Shown here piece after piece: positions 7,067 through 14,211 of a stretch of 14,354 nt of DNA. Position 1 is the stretch's first letter. Every line of letters begins with the position of its first letter. The DNA lies in assembly GCA_023416415.1 (NCBI GenBank), contig JAEZHR010000265.1, positions 1-14,354 of the forward strand, read 5' to 3'. The translations under genes were made by a program, and so were the position numbers. The notes beneath the pieces were generated by a model, which did no database searches, was not told where the DNA came from, and saw nothing but the letters and a program-made list of their open reading frames with translations. The DNA comes from Pseudomonadota bacterium. GTDB lineage: Bacteria > Pseudomonadota > Gammaproteobacteria > Burkholderiales > Burkholderiaceae_D.

Positions 7067-7658
7067 TCAGATGGCAAGAAGGATACATGCGGCCGAAGCG
7101 GAAAATATGCAGACACTGATCCGTTCCTTGAAGGCGAAGATGATCGGGGTGCGCGCCTGAAGCCAGGCCGGGATGCCCGTGCTTTCGTTTCCGCAGGAGT
7201 CGGAGCCCTTCTGAGGAACGAAATTTCGAGTGAGGATGCCCGCTTTGCTCACGCCCGAAAGCCTGTTGTGCTCGCTGCCGTGCTCGCTGCCGGACAGGAG
7301 GCCTGATGAGCCCGAAATGCTCGGCGATGTCTTTCGCGAACCGCTCGTTGGCTGCAGCGCAAAGGGAGATACTCAGCCCCTTGTCGCGTTCGTTTTTGCA
7401 GAATCCGATCGGCCGTTCATTGTACGGAAGGCTTCCGATGTTCATCCTGACCCGGCGGACGATCTGCTCCTTCAGGTTCGCCTTTCCGGCTGCAAACCTG
7501 TACGGCATCATGAACAGGGACAGCGGGTTGCGTCTCGGGAGGAGAATGGATCCGATCAGGAGATCGGCATGCGTCAGGGTGCTGTCCGGGTCGAAGCGGG
7601 GGGATACAACGTCTTGCGTTGCATGATGCTCGATCTCTTCGCTAAGCCTGGTATCCAT
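7067..7658 (-). pseudogene. Frameshifted HAD-phosphatase domain of a UbiA-type prenyltransferase
   Basis: The N-terminal 120 residues of this frame resemble the HAD-like domain found in front of UbiA-family prenyltransferases. They include FDPDSTLTHADLLIGS (HAD motif I as DxDxT at residues 23-27, with the usual Gly replaced by Ser), NPLSLF, LKEQIVRRV, INIGSLPYN-like text and AAANERFAKDIAEHFGL. At about 7305 the homology stops in this frame and continues one frame over, with SEHNRLSGVSKA, DSCGNESTGIPAWLQART and PIIF, up to a stop at 7067-7069. The alanine-rich stretch where motif II should have Ser/Thr also looks degraded. The membrane-embedded prenyltransferase half that should follow is absent; the SMR-like gene begins 22 nt later. 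The gene is therefore broken by a frameshift and probably truncated by deletion. A sequencing error could explain the frameshift but not the missing half. Confidence 0.65.
7268..7291. repeat. 12-bp tandem duplication inside the HAD remnant
   Basis: GTGCTCGCTGCC occurs twice in direct succession at 7268-7279 and 7280-7291. It lies about 15 bp from the point where the HAD reading frame shifts. Being 12 bp it does not itself change the frame, but it marks local replication slippage in a sequence that is no longer under coding selection. Confidence 0.8.
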
Positions 7659-7686
7659 GTGTCATCCGCTTTTCACTCGTTTGTGA

Positions 7687-8219
7687 AGTGCATCGTTTGC
7701 GCTCCGGCGATGCCGCTGCTTCGGCGGACGACGCTTCCGCACGCCGGACACGCGACGATCTGGATACTACGCATTCGATGCCGACGGGCACCATGAGAAA
7801 ACGCAAGCAAGCGCCTATTGGAAATGGCGCATGCGCTTTCCCGCGAAATACATGGGGAGCTTGTGTTCTGTCCCGGGAAAGAACCTGGATGCGTATCTCG
7901 CGAAACTGAACGCTCCGGCTTTTCGCAACGATACGTTCTGCTGGTGGCTGCTCGTACTTGCGAATCGTAGGCGGCGACTGGGCCGCGTAGTGCTGATGAT
8001 CTGGCTGGCGCGCGGCGGCCGTCAGCGCGGCATTTCTTGGTTTCCTGTACCTGCAGCAGTTCCCCGTTTCCGAAGCCGGCTGCGGAGAAGAGCCGGGGGC
8101 TCATCAGTACCTTGTGGAAGCTGCACCTGATTTAAAAGTGGATGGTGGCGCTCGCAATCATCGCGGGCCTGGTTGCCGCACTTGCGCGGCTGGCATTGCA
8201 AGGAAACGCAAGGCCATGA
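7687..8219 (+). pseudogene. Probable decayed coding region, original function not recognised
   Basis: No intact gene fits here, but protein-like text runs through three + strand frames in order. Frame one, open from 7687 to about 8010, includes SGYYAFDADGHHEKTQASAY, KWRMRFPAKYMGSL and VPGKNLDAYLAKLNAPAF. Frame two, from about 8015 to 8130, includes AAVSAAFLGFLYLQQFPVSE and GAHQYLVEAAP. Frame three, 8142-8219, reads MVALAIIAGLVAALARLALQ and ends at TGA. The stretches have G/C-rich third positions and hydrophobic or helical segments, as expected of an old gene hit by at least two frameshifts. There is no good start codon in the first frame. I cannot name the family. The alternative is non-coding DNA with chance open frames. 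Confidence 0.3.
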
Positions 8220-8269
8220 AGGCTGCATTGCAAGTCGTCAGGGAATGCGTGTGCACCGGCTTCGTCGTG

Positions 8270-8283
8270 CGTGACGCGTCACG
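8270..8283. repeat. 14-bp perfect palindrome just downstream of livF
   Basis: CGTGACGCGTCACG at 8270-8283 is a perfect 14-bp palindrome lying 6 bp beyond the livF stop. It has no spacer and no T tract, so it looks more like a protein-binding site than an intrinsic terminator, but it may also be chance. Confidence 0.35.
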
Positions 8284-8289
8284 AACGGT

Positions 8290-9000
8290 TCATACCCCGA
8301 CATACCGATGCCAGATCTCCGGCTCGGCGCGCAGCGCTTCGCTCGATCCCTGCCATACGACCTTTCCGCGCTCGATCACCGTATGTCGGTCTGCCAGCTT
8401 CAACAGCCGTTCCACGTACTTGTCGATCACGAGGATGGTCTGCCCCTGCTCGCGCAAGTTGCCCAGGCAGCGCCAGATTTCCTCGCGGACGATCGGCGAC
8501 AGACCTTCGGTCGCTTCATCGAGGATCAGCAGGTGCGGATTGGTCATCAGCGCGCGCCCGATGGCCAGCATCTGCTGTTCGCCTCCGGAGAGCTGGTTGC
8601 CCATGTTGCGCGCGCGCTCCTGCAGGCGCGGGAACATCGCGTAGACCCGCGCCAGCGTCCAGGGGATCGCACTGCCGTTGCGATTGCTCGCGAAGGCCAC
8701 GAGGTTTTCGTGGACCGTCAGATTGGGAAAGATTTGGCGTCCTTCGGGCACGTACCCGATACCCATGCGCGCGATGCGGTCGGGCGCCATGCGCTCGATG
8801 CGCTGGCCGAGGAATTCGACACGGCCGGCGCGCGAAGGCGTCAGGCCGAGGATGGATCGTAGTGTCGTGGACTTGCCGGCGCCGTTGCGCCCCAGCAGTG
8901 TCATGACCTCGCCTTCACGGATTTCAAAGCCCACGCCGAACAGCACCTGGCTGTTTCCGTAGGCAGTTTCCAGCCCCTCGACCCGCAGTAGCGTTTTCAT
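8290..9000 (-). CDS. livF: Branched-chain amino acid-type ABC transporter ATPase LivF
   Basis: This 236-aa protein is one of the two cytoplasmic ATPases that drive a LivHMGF-type importer. The Walker A motif GRNGAGKST is at residues 37-45, the ABC signature LSGGEQQ at 137-143, and Walker B LLILDEATEGLSP from 157. The length is normal for LivF. The switch region, where other ABC proteins have a His and LivF usually has EQN, reads VIDKYVER here, a variation I regard as a subfamily feature. Its ATG overlaps the livG stop (ATGA read on the - strand, 9000-8997), so the two ATPases are translationally coupled. It is the last gene of the livH-livM-livG-livF operon. Confidence 0.93.
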   Translation of the reverse strand: MKTLLRVEGLETAYGNSQVLFGVGFEIREGEVMTLLGRNGAGKSTTLRSILGLTPSRAGRVEFLGQRIERMAPDRIARMGIGYVPEGRQIFPNLTVHENLVAFASNRNGSAIPWTLARVYAMFPRLQERARNMGNQLSGGEQQMLAIGRALMTNPHLLILDEATEGLSPIVREEIWRCLGNLREQGQTILVIDKYVERLLKLADRHTVIERGKVVWQGSSEALRAEPEIWHRYVGV

Positions 9001-9746
9001 GCCGCCTCCTCGCCGAGGTAGGCCTTCTGCACGTCACGGTCGGCGCGAATGGCGTCGGCGCCACCGGTGGCGATGATGCGTCCTGACACCAACACCGAAA
9101 TGCGATGGGCGAGACGGAACACCGCATCCATGTCGTGCTCGATCAGCACCACCGTCACCTCGGGCGCCAGGCTCTCGATCAGCGGAATCATGCGCGCCGA
9201 CTCGTCCATGCCCATGCCGGCCATCGGCTCGTCCAGCAGCAACAGCTTCGGGCGTGTTGCCAGCGCCAGCCCCACTTCAAGCTGGCGCTGTTCGCCGTGC
9301 GAGAGGCTGGAGGCCGGGGCGTCTGCGCGCGCGGACAGTCCGACGCGCTCGGCGAGCATGCGTGCTTCGTCAAAGAGCGTCCGCTCGGCGATGGCCGGCT
9401 TCCAGAAACCCACACCGCTGCCTTTTCGGGCCTGCACCGCCAGCGCGATGTTGTCGAGCACGGAATAGGCCTTGAAGACGTTGGTGATCTGGTAGGAGCG
9501 CGCCAGGCCGCGTCGCACGCGTGCATGCATGGACAGTCGCGTGACGTCCTGCCCATCGAAATGCACACTGCCCGCGCTCGGGGCGAGACTGCCCGAGATC
9601 TGGTGGATCAGCGTCGTCTTGCCGGCGCCGTTGGGGCCGATGATGGCGTGGATTTCGCCGCGTTCGACCGCCAGATTCAGGTTGTCGGTGGCCACGATGC
9701 CGCCGAAGCGCTTCGACAGCTCACGCAGTTCCAGCAGCGCGCTCAC
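8997..9746 (-). CDS. livG: Branched-chain amino acid-type ABC transporter ATPase LivG
   Basis: This is the second ATPase of the importer, 249 aa. I start it at the GTG at 9746, which overlaps the livM stop as GTGA and yields the family-like N-terminus MSALLELRELSKRFGG. The frame stays open far upstream, but that part lies inside livM and is not protein-like. Walker A GPNGAGKTT is at residues 37-45. The signature is LSHGEQRQLE, with His in place of the first Gly, as is common in LivG. Walker B LLLLDEPMAGM is followed by the switch histidine in VVLIEHDMDAVF. It would pair with LivF under the LivH/LivM channel. The ATGA and GTGA overlaps on both sides point to strict co-translation. Confidence 0.92.
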   Translation of the reverse strand: MSALLELRELSKRFGGIVATDNLNLAVERGEIHAIIGPNGAGKTTLIHQISGSLAPSAGSVHFDGQDVTRLSMHARVRRGLARSYQITNVFKAYSVLDNIALAVQARKGSGVGFWKPAIAERTLFDEARMLAERVGLSARADAPASSLSHGEQRQLEVGLALATRPKLLLLDEPMAGMGMDESARMIPLIESLAPEVTVVLIEHDMDAVFRLAHRISVLVSGRIIATGGADAIRADRDVQKAYLGEEAA

Positions 9747-10687
9747 GCCTGCCTCCGCTGCAACAGGGTGGCGATACCGTTGGGCAGCAACATCACCACA
9801 GCCAGCAGGATCAGGCCCAGTACGAGCTGCCAGTGTTCGGTATGGCCGGCCAGCACCTCCTCCAGCAGCAGAAAGGCCACTGCGCCGATCACGCCGCCCC
9901 AGAGGGTGCCGACGCCGCCGAGGATGACCATCACCATCAGCATGCCCGACTGCGTCCAGTGCAACAGATCGGGGCTCACGCTCATGTTCTGGTTGGCCAG
10001 CAGCGCACCGGCCAGCGCAGCCAGCGCGCCGCCGATCGCAAAGCATGCCAGCTTGTAGCGAAACACCGGATAGCCGATCGCTTCCATGCGTGCCTCGTTC
10101 TCGCCGATGCCCTGCACGACACGGCCGAAGCGCGCGTTCAGCAGACGCTGCACCAGAAGGAAAGCGATTGCGCACAGCATCAGCACAACATAGTAGAAAG
10201 CGGTGTCGCCGGAGATGTCGAAACCGAGGTCGGAGCGCTGATACAGGCTCATGCCGTCGTCGCCGCCGTAATCGCGCAGGGAAATGACCAGGTAGTAGAT
10301 CATTTGCGCGAACGCGAGCGTGATCATGATGAAGTACACGCCGCGCGTGCGCAGCGAGATCGCACCAACGATCAGCGCGAGCAGGGCGCCGACCAGGAGC
10401 GCTGCGGCAAAGCCGATCCAGCCCGACAGCACGCCGTGTTGCATCAGGATGCCGATGGTGTAGGCGCCTGCGCCGAAGTAGGCCGCATGGCCGAGGCTGA
10501 TCATGCCGCCGAATCCGAGCACGAGGTTCAGGCTGGTCGCGGCCAGTGCGAAGATCAGCAGGCGGCTGGCCAGGCCGATGTAGAAGTCCGCGCCGATGGC
10601 CTCGGCGATCCAGGGCCAGGCCGCGAGCAGCGCCAGCAGCACAAGCGAAACGAGCGGCGAGAGCGGATGATGGAGCTTGCTTTGCAT
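9743..10687 (-). CDS. livM: Branched-chain amino acid-type ABC transporter permease LivM
   Basis: This 314-aa polytopic inner-membrane protein is the second permease of the importer. Many hydrophobic segments are visible. Family text includes ATSLNLVLGFGGMISLGHAA in the first half and RVVQGIGENEARMEAIGYPV, the cytoplasmic loop that docks the ATPase, followed by YKLACFAIGGALAALAGAL. It ends in VILGGVGTLWGGVIGA and a short basic tail, as usual for LivM. The start at 10687 lies one base after the livH stop, and the end overlaps the livG GTG start. Substrate preference cannot be read from it. Confidence 0.93.
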   Translation of the reverse strand: MQSKLHHPLSPLVSLVLLALLAAWPWIAEAIGADFYIGLASRLLIFALAATSLNLVLGFGGMISLGHAAYFGAGAYTIGILMQHGVLSGWIGFAAALLVGALLALIVGAISLRTRGVYFIMITLAFAQMIYYLVISLRDYGGDDGMSLYQRSDLGFDISGDTAFYYVVLMLCAIAFLLVQRLLNARFGRVVQGIGENEARMEAIGYPVFRYKLACFAIGGALAALAGALLANQNMSVSPDLLHWTQSGMLMVMVILGGVGTLWGGVIGAVAFLLLEEVLAGHTEHWQLVLGLILLAVVMLLPNGIATLLQRRQA

Positions 10688-10688
10688 G

Positions 10689-11609
10689 TCATCCCCGCGC
10701 CGGGAACAGGCCTTGCGGCTTGAAGAACAGGACGGCCGCCATCAGCACGTAGATCAGGATCGAGGCGATGGCCGGGCCGACCGACGAGGCCAGTTCGGAG
10801 GGCATGACGGTGCGCAGGAACACCGGCAGCAGCGTGCGGCTGGCCGTGTCGACGACGCCCACCAGCAGCGCGCCGACCAGGGCGCCTCGCACCGAGCCGA
10901 TGCCTCCGATGACCACCACCACGAAAGCCAGGATCAGGATGCTTTCGCCCATGCCGACCTGCACCGCGAGCATGCTGCCCAGCAGCGCGCCTGCGACCGC
11001 GCACAACGCGGCGCCGAAAGCGAACAGCAGCGTGAAGACCAGCTTGATGTTGATGCCCATGGCAGTGGCCATCTCGCGGTTGGAGGCGCCGGCGCGCACC
11101 AGCATGCCCAGCCGCGTCTTGACCACGATCGCATAGAGCAGGGCGGCGACCGCGATGCCGGCGACGATGATGAACAGGCGGAAGGCGGAATAGTGGAAAC
11201 CGGGCAGCAGTTCGAGCGGCTGCGCCAGTGCGGCCGGCGTGTTGAGCATCAGCGGCTGGGCGCCCCAGATCATGCGCGCGCCTTCATTGAAGATCAGTAT
11301 CAATGCGAAGGTCGCCAGCACCTGGGACAGATGATCGCGGCCGTACAGGCGGCGCAGCACCGACATTTCCAGCAGCACGCCGAACACGGCGGTGGCGGCA
11401 ACGGCCAGCAGCAGGCCGAGCCAGAACGAACCGGTCAGGGCGGTGAAGGTGGCCGCGAAGTAGGCACCCGCCATGTACAGCGAGCCGTGCGCCAGGTTGA
11501 TGAAATCCATGATGCCGAACACCAGCGTCAGGCCCGCTGCCAGGAGGAACAGCATGAGGCCGAACTGCAGGCCGTTGAGCAGGTTTTCGAGAATCAGCGT
11601 GGGGTCCAT
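10689..11609 (-). CDS. livH: Branched-chain amino acid-type ABC transporter permease LivH
   Basis: This 306-aa polytopic membrane protein is the first gene of the permease/ATPase operon. It shows the LivH hallmarks GLTLVFGIMDFINLAHGS near residues 26-43 and the ATPase-contact loop RLGMLVRAGASNREMATAMG, followed by VVIGGIGSVRGALVGALLVG. Together with LivM it forms the channel. The N-terminus MDPTLILENLLNGLQFG is typical, so the start at 11609 is secure, although no good Shine-Dalgarno sequence is visible upstream. It is divergent from the binding-protein gene, with about 170 bp between the two starts, a gap that should hold promoters for both. Confidence 0.93.
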   Translation of the reverse strand: MDPTLILENLLNGLQFGLMLFLLAAGLTLVFGIMDFINLAHGSLYMAGAYFAATFTALTGSFWLGLLLAVAATAVFGVLLEMSVLRRLYGRDHLSQVLATFALILIFNEGARMIWGAQPLMLNTPAALAQPLELLPGFHYSAFRLFIIVAGIAVAALLYAIVVKTRLGMLVRAGASNREMATAMGINIKLVFTLLFAFGAALCAVAGALLGSMLAVQVGMGESILILAFVVVVIGGIGSVRGALVGALLVGVVDTASRTLLPVFLRTVMPSELASSVGPAIASILIYVLMAAVLFFKPQGLFPARG

Positions 11610-11676
11610 CGGGAGGAGGGATGCTGCGCGGCAGAACGACTGTGAGCAAGGGTGGAAGAATACACGAACTTGAAGA

Positions 11677-11706
11677 ATGACAACTTATGGTCACAGCCCG
11701 TAGTAT
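11677..11706 (+). promoter_or_regulatory. Candidate sigma-70 promoter for the binding-protein gene
   Basis: In the divergent gap there is ATGACA at 11677-11682 (5 of 6 to the -35 consensus), an 18-nt spacer, and TAGTAT at 11701-11706 (4 of 6 to the -10 consensus). Initiation shortly after it would give a leader of about 65 nt. This stretch is noticeably more AT-rich than its surroundings. The call is by eye and weak; the opposite-strand livH promoter could not be placed. Confidence 0.35.
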
Positions 11707-11777
11707 CCTTGTTGCCATTCAAAGTCAACGCAGGCCGGTGGCCCGCATCTGTTCAATCATCCAGAGAGGAGTCGATC

Positions 11778-12947
11778 GTGAAGGGAATCCGTTATCTCGC
11801 ATTGTCGTTGGGGCTGGCGGCGAGCGTTGCCGTGCAGGCTCAGGAGCCGGTGAAGGTCGGCATGATCACCACGCTCTCGGGCGCGGGCGCTGGCTTGGGC
11901 GTTGACATTCGCGACGGGTTCGAACTCGCCCTCAAGCACCTTGACAACAAGTTCGGCGACCGGCCGGTGCAGGTGATTTCCGGCGACGACCAGCAGAAGC
12001 CGGATGCGGCGCGCCAGCTGGTCGAGCGCATGATCAAGCGCGACGAGGTCGATTTCATGACCGGCATCGTCTTCTCGAACGTGATGCTGGCCGTCGGCCC
12101 GGCCGTCTTCAACGCCAAGGTCCCGTTCATCAGCGCCAATGCCGGACCTTCGCAGTACGCCGGCGCGCAGTGCAACCCCTATTTCTTCAACGTCGCCTGG
12201 CAGAACGACAACCTGCACGAGGCCGTCGGCAAGATGGTGACCGAGCGCGGATTCAAGAACGTTGTGCTGGTGGCACCGAACTACCCGGCCGGCAAGGATG
12301 CGCTGGCGGGTTTCAAGCGCTACTACAAGGGGAATGTCGGCGAGGAGATCTACACCAAGCTCGGCCAGCTCGATTACGGCCCGGAAATGGCCCAGATCCG
12401 TGCGCTCAAGCCAGACGCGGTCTATTTCTTCCTGCCGGGCGGCATGGGTATCAACTTCATCAAGCAGTTCGTCGATGCCGGCCTGTCGAAGTCGGCTCAG
12501 CTGTTCGGCCCCGGATTCTCCGCCGACGAGGACATCATCAAGGCCGTTGGTGAGCCGATGCTGGGCATGGTCAACGCCTCGCAGTGGGGGCACGACATGG
12601 ACAATCCGCAGAACAAGCGCTTCGTTGCCGATTTCCAGAAGGAATACGGCCGCCTGCCGTCGCTGTACGCCTCGCAGGGCTATGACGCCGCCTTGCTGAT
12701 GGATGCGGCGGTGCGCGGCGTCAAGGGCAAGGTCGAAGACAAGCCGGCGCTGCTGGCCGCGCTCAAGGCTGCGAACTTCAAGTCGGTGCGTGGCGAATTC
12801 AAGTTCAATCGCAACCAGTATCCGATCCAGGACTACTACATGCGCGTCATCCACAAGGATGCGCAGGGTCGGGTGACGAACAAGACCATGGGCCGCGTGT
12901 TCACGGGTCATGGCGACGCCTACGTCGACGAGTGCAAGATGAAGTAG
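11778..12947 (+). CDS. Periplasmic substrate-binding protein of the Liv-type ABC importer
   Basis: This 389-aa protein captures the substrate for the adjacent LivHMGF complex. The GTG start at 11778 has GAGGA seven bases upstream and gives a clean signal peptide of 21 residues ending VQA before QEPVKVGMITTLSG. The mature part is a type I periplasmic-binding fold: VGMITTLSGAGAGLGVDIRD, GDDQQKPDAARQLVERMI, KVPFISANAGPS, NVVLVAPNYPAGKDALAGF, QGYDAALLMDAAV. It resembles the branch of LIV-binding-like proteins near aromatic-degradation and amide transporters more than LivJ/LivK itself, so the ligand may be an amino acid, amide or aromatic acid. It is divergent from livHMGF and followed by a strong terminator, so it is its own transcription unit. 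Confidence 0.9.
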   Translation: MKGIRYLALSLGLAASVAVQAQEPVKVGMITTLSGAGAGLGVDIRDGFELALKHLDNKFGDRPVQVISGDDQQKPDAARQLVERMIKRDEVDFMTGIVFSNVMLAVGPAVFNAKVPFISANAGPSQYAGAQCNPYFFNVAWQNDNLHEAVGKMVTERGFKNVVLVAPNYPAGKDALAGFKRYYKGNVGEEIYTKLGQLDYGPEMAQIRALKPDAVYFFLPGGMGINFIKQFVDAGLSKSAQLFGPGFSADEDIIKAVGEPMLGMVNASQWGHDMDNPQNKRFVADFQKEYGRLPSLYASQGYDAALLMDAAVRGVKGKVEDKPALLAALKAANFKSVRGEFKFNRNQYPIQDYYMRVIHKDAQGRVTNKTMGRVFTGHGDAYVDECKMK

Positions 12948-12967
12948 GGTAGTAACGCACGCCTACG

Positions 12968-12996
12968 CGCACCCTCCCTGCAGGGAGGGTGCGTTT
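12968..12996 (+). terminator. Perfect-palindrome terminator after the binding-protein gene
   Basis: A perfect 26-bp palindrome at 12968-12993 can fold into an 11-bp GC-rich stem (CGCACCCTCCC with its complement) and a TGCA loop. It is followed by TTT and starts 20 bp after the binding-protein stop. The T tract is short, but the position and stem strength make termination of this gene very likely. Confidence 0.8.
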
Positions 12997-13145
12997 GCAC
13001 TGCTCCGCCCATCTCGCCTTTTTCTGCCTTGCGCCGCCATTCGGCCGGCGCGACGTTCCAGCATTGTTTTCCCTGTCGATGCCTCCGTCCGCACGTACGC
13101 CTGGTCGTGCCGTGCAATTGCCTGTCGCCGGTTTTGCCGCAGCGC

Positions 13146-13185
13146 AAAAAAAAGGGGCGACCACATACCGTCACGGCGTTGCCCC
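13146..13185 (-). terminator. Terminator-like signal on the - strand without an assigned gene
   Basis: Read on the - strand, GGGGC (13185-13181) and GCCCC (13158-13154) can pair around a 22-nt loop, directly followed by eight T residues (13153-13146). This is the layout of an intrinsic terminator, although the stem is short and the loop long. No - strand gene lies just to the right, so it may be chance or the end of a small RNA. The rest of the 12997-13318 stretch holds no gene I can support. Confidence 0.25.
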
Positions 13186-13255
13186 GGTGTGGAAGATCCT
13201 TGCATTCCTGGTGAAGCTTCCTTACGCGGCGCCACCCACGAAAGTGGAGAAGTGG

Positions 13256-13283
13256 TTTGCAGACGCAGCATGGCTACTAGAAT
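13256..13283 (+). promoter_or_regulatory. Candidate promoter for the gluconokinase gene
   Basis: TTTGCA at 13256-13261, a 16-nt spacer and TAGAAT at 13278-13283 (5 of 6 to the -10 consensus) lie about 36 bp before the ATG at 13319. This would give a short leader and supports that start over longer alternatives. It was identified by eye only. Confidence 0.35.
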
Positions 13284-13318
13284 GCAGTCGGTGTGTTCGC
13301 CAACATTCGCGATCCGGC

Positions 13319-13864
13319 ATGTCCACTCCCGAGCTTCATTCCGATTCCCCCTGTGCCATCCCCGCTCGCGAACGTCGCTGGGTGGTCATGGGCGTCTCCG
13401 GCGCCGGCAAGAGCGAGGTTGGCCGCCAGCTGGCTGCCCGGCTCGGCGTGCGCGACATCGAGGGTGACGACTTCCATTCCCCGGCGAACATCGAGAAGAT
13501 GCGCATCGGCGTGCCCCTCGCCGATGCGGATCGCCAATCCTGGCTGCTCGCGCTGCGCGATCTTCTGCACGCGGAGCGCGACATCGGGCAGGGCACGGTG
13601 CTGACGTGCAGCGCACTAAAGCGGCGCTATCGCGACATCCTGCGCGAGGCCGACCCCGATCTGATCTTCGTCCACCTCACCGGTGCGCGCGAGCTGATTG
13701 CCGAACGTATGCTCGCCCGCAGCGGACATTACATGCCCTTTTCGCTGCTTGAAAGCCAATATCGCGACCTCGAACCCCTGCAGGCCGACGAACTGGGTGC
13801 CGAGTTTGATGTCGCCATGCCGCCGTCACGCATCGTCGATCAGGTTTTGGCGCGCCTGCCGTAA
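13319..13864 (+). CDS. gntK: Gluconokinase (GntK family)
   Basis: This 181-aa cytoplasmic kinase is expected to phosphorylate D-gluconate with ATP to 6-phosphogluconate, feeding the Entner-Doudoroff or pentose phosphate route. The P-loop GVSGAGKS is at residues 25-32. The family motif EGDDFHSPANIEKM follows at 48-61, then PLADADRQSWL, LTCSALKRRYRDILR and the lid/substrate segment AERMLARSGHYMP. Length and motif order are typical of GntK. I start it at the ATG at 13319, which adds 23 residues before the usual MGVSG start (ATG at 13388); neither has a strong ribosome binding site. The gene stands alone: no gluconate permease, edd/eda or regulator is adjacent within the window. Confidence 0.9.
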   Translation: MSTPELHSDSPCAIPARERRWVVMGVSGAGKSEVGRQLAARLGVRDIEGDDFHSPANIEKMRIGVPLADADRQSWLLALRDLLHAERDIGQGTVLTCSALKRRYRDILREADPDLIFVHLTGARELIAERMLARSGHYMPFSLLESQYRDLEPLQADELGAEFDVAMPPSRIVDQVLARLP

Positions 13865-14211
13865 GGCCGTGCGGCTCGGTATCTCGAACGCGCGGTCGAA
13901 TACACCTGATAGCCACTGGGTTCGTTGTCACGCTCGTTGCCGTGTACGGCGACGCGCTGGCCGATTACCTTTCTCGCAGCGGCCGGTATCGTCTGCGCGG
14001 CGTCGATACCGCTGATCGTGCCGGCCAGGATGCGCAGCAGCTTGGCCGGCACGGTTGCGCGGAATTTTCCGCTTTGGCTGCAGCCACTGCTGACGCTTAC
14101 GCCCGGAACGACAAGTCGCTCACCGTTCGCTTCGGCAATGGACAAGGGACGGTAGGGCGGGCGGTCAGGATCTTCGACGACGAACTGTCCAAGTTCACCG
14201 GCAACAGGGGG
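13865..14211. other. Intergenic region without a supported gene
   Basis: This stretch of about 350 bp separates the gluconokinase from a convergent histidine kinase end. Open frames exist on both strands. The longest - strand one, 13840-14145, starts only with TTG, has no ribosome binding site that I can see and overlaps the gluconokinase end. I recognise no protein family, RNA gene or clear terminator in it. Confidence 0.5.

Noticed and set aside
7673..8104. 143-codon - strand open frame containing CPACGS
   Set aside because: A single CxxC does not make a zinc ribbon, the protein is Arg/Ser-rich, and the + strand frames through the same DNA look more protein-like.
9747..10175. Longer N-terminus for LivG
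   Set aside because: This part lies entirely inside livM, is Arg/Gly-rich and not ATPase-like. The GTG overlapping the livM stop gives the family N-terminus.
12989..13318. Longer N-terminus for the gluconokinase
   Set aside because: The extension has no family similarity, runs across a candidate promoter and begins inside the terminator of the preceding gene.
13840..14145. 101-codon - strand open frame after the histidine kinase
   Set aside because: It has only a TTG start, overlaps the end of the gluconokinase gene and matches no family I know. It is not the response regulator expected there.
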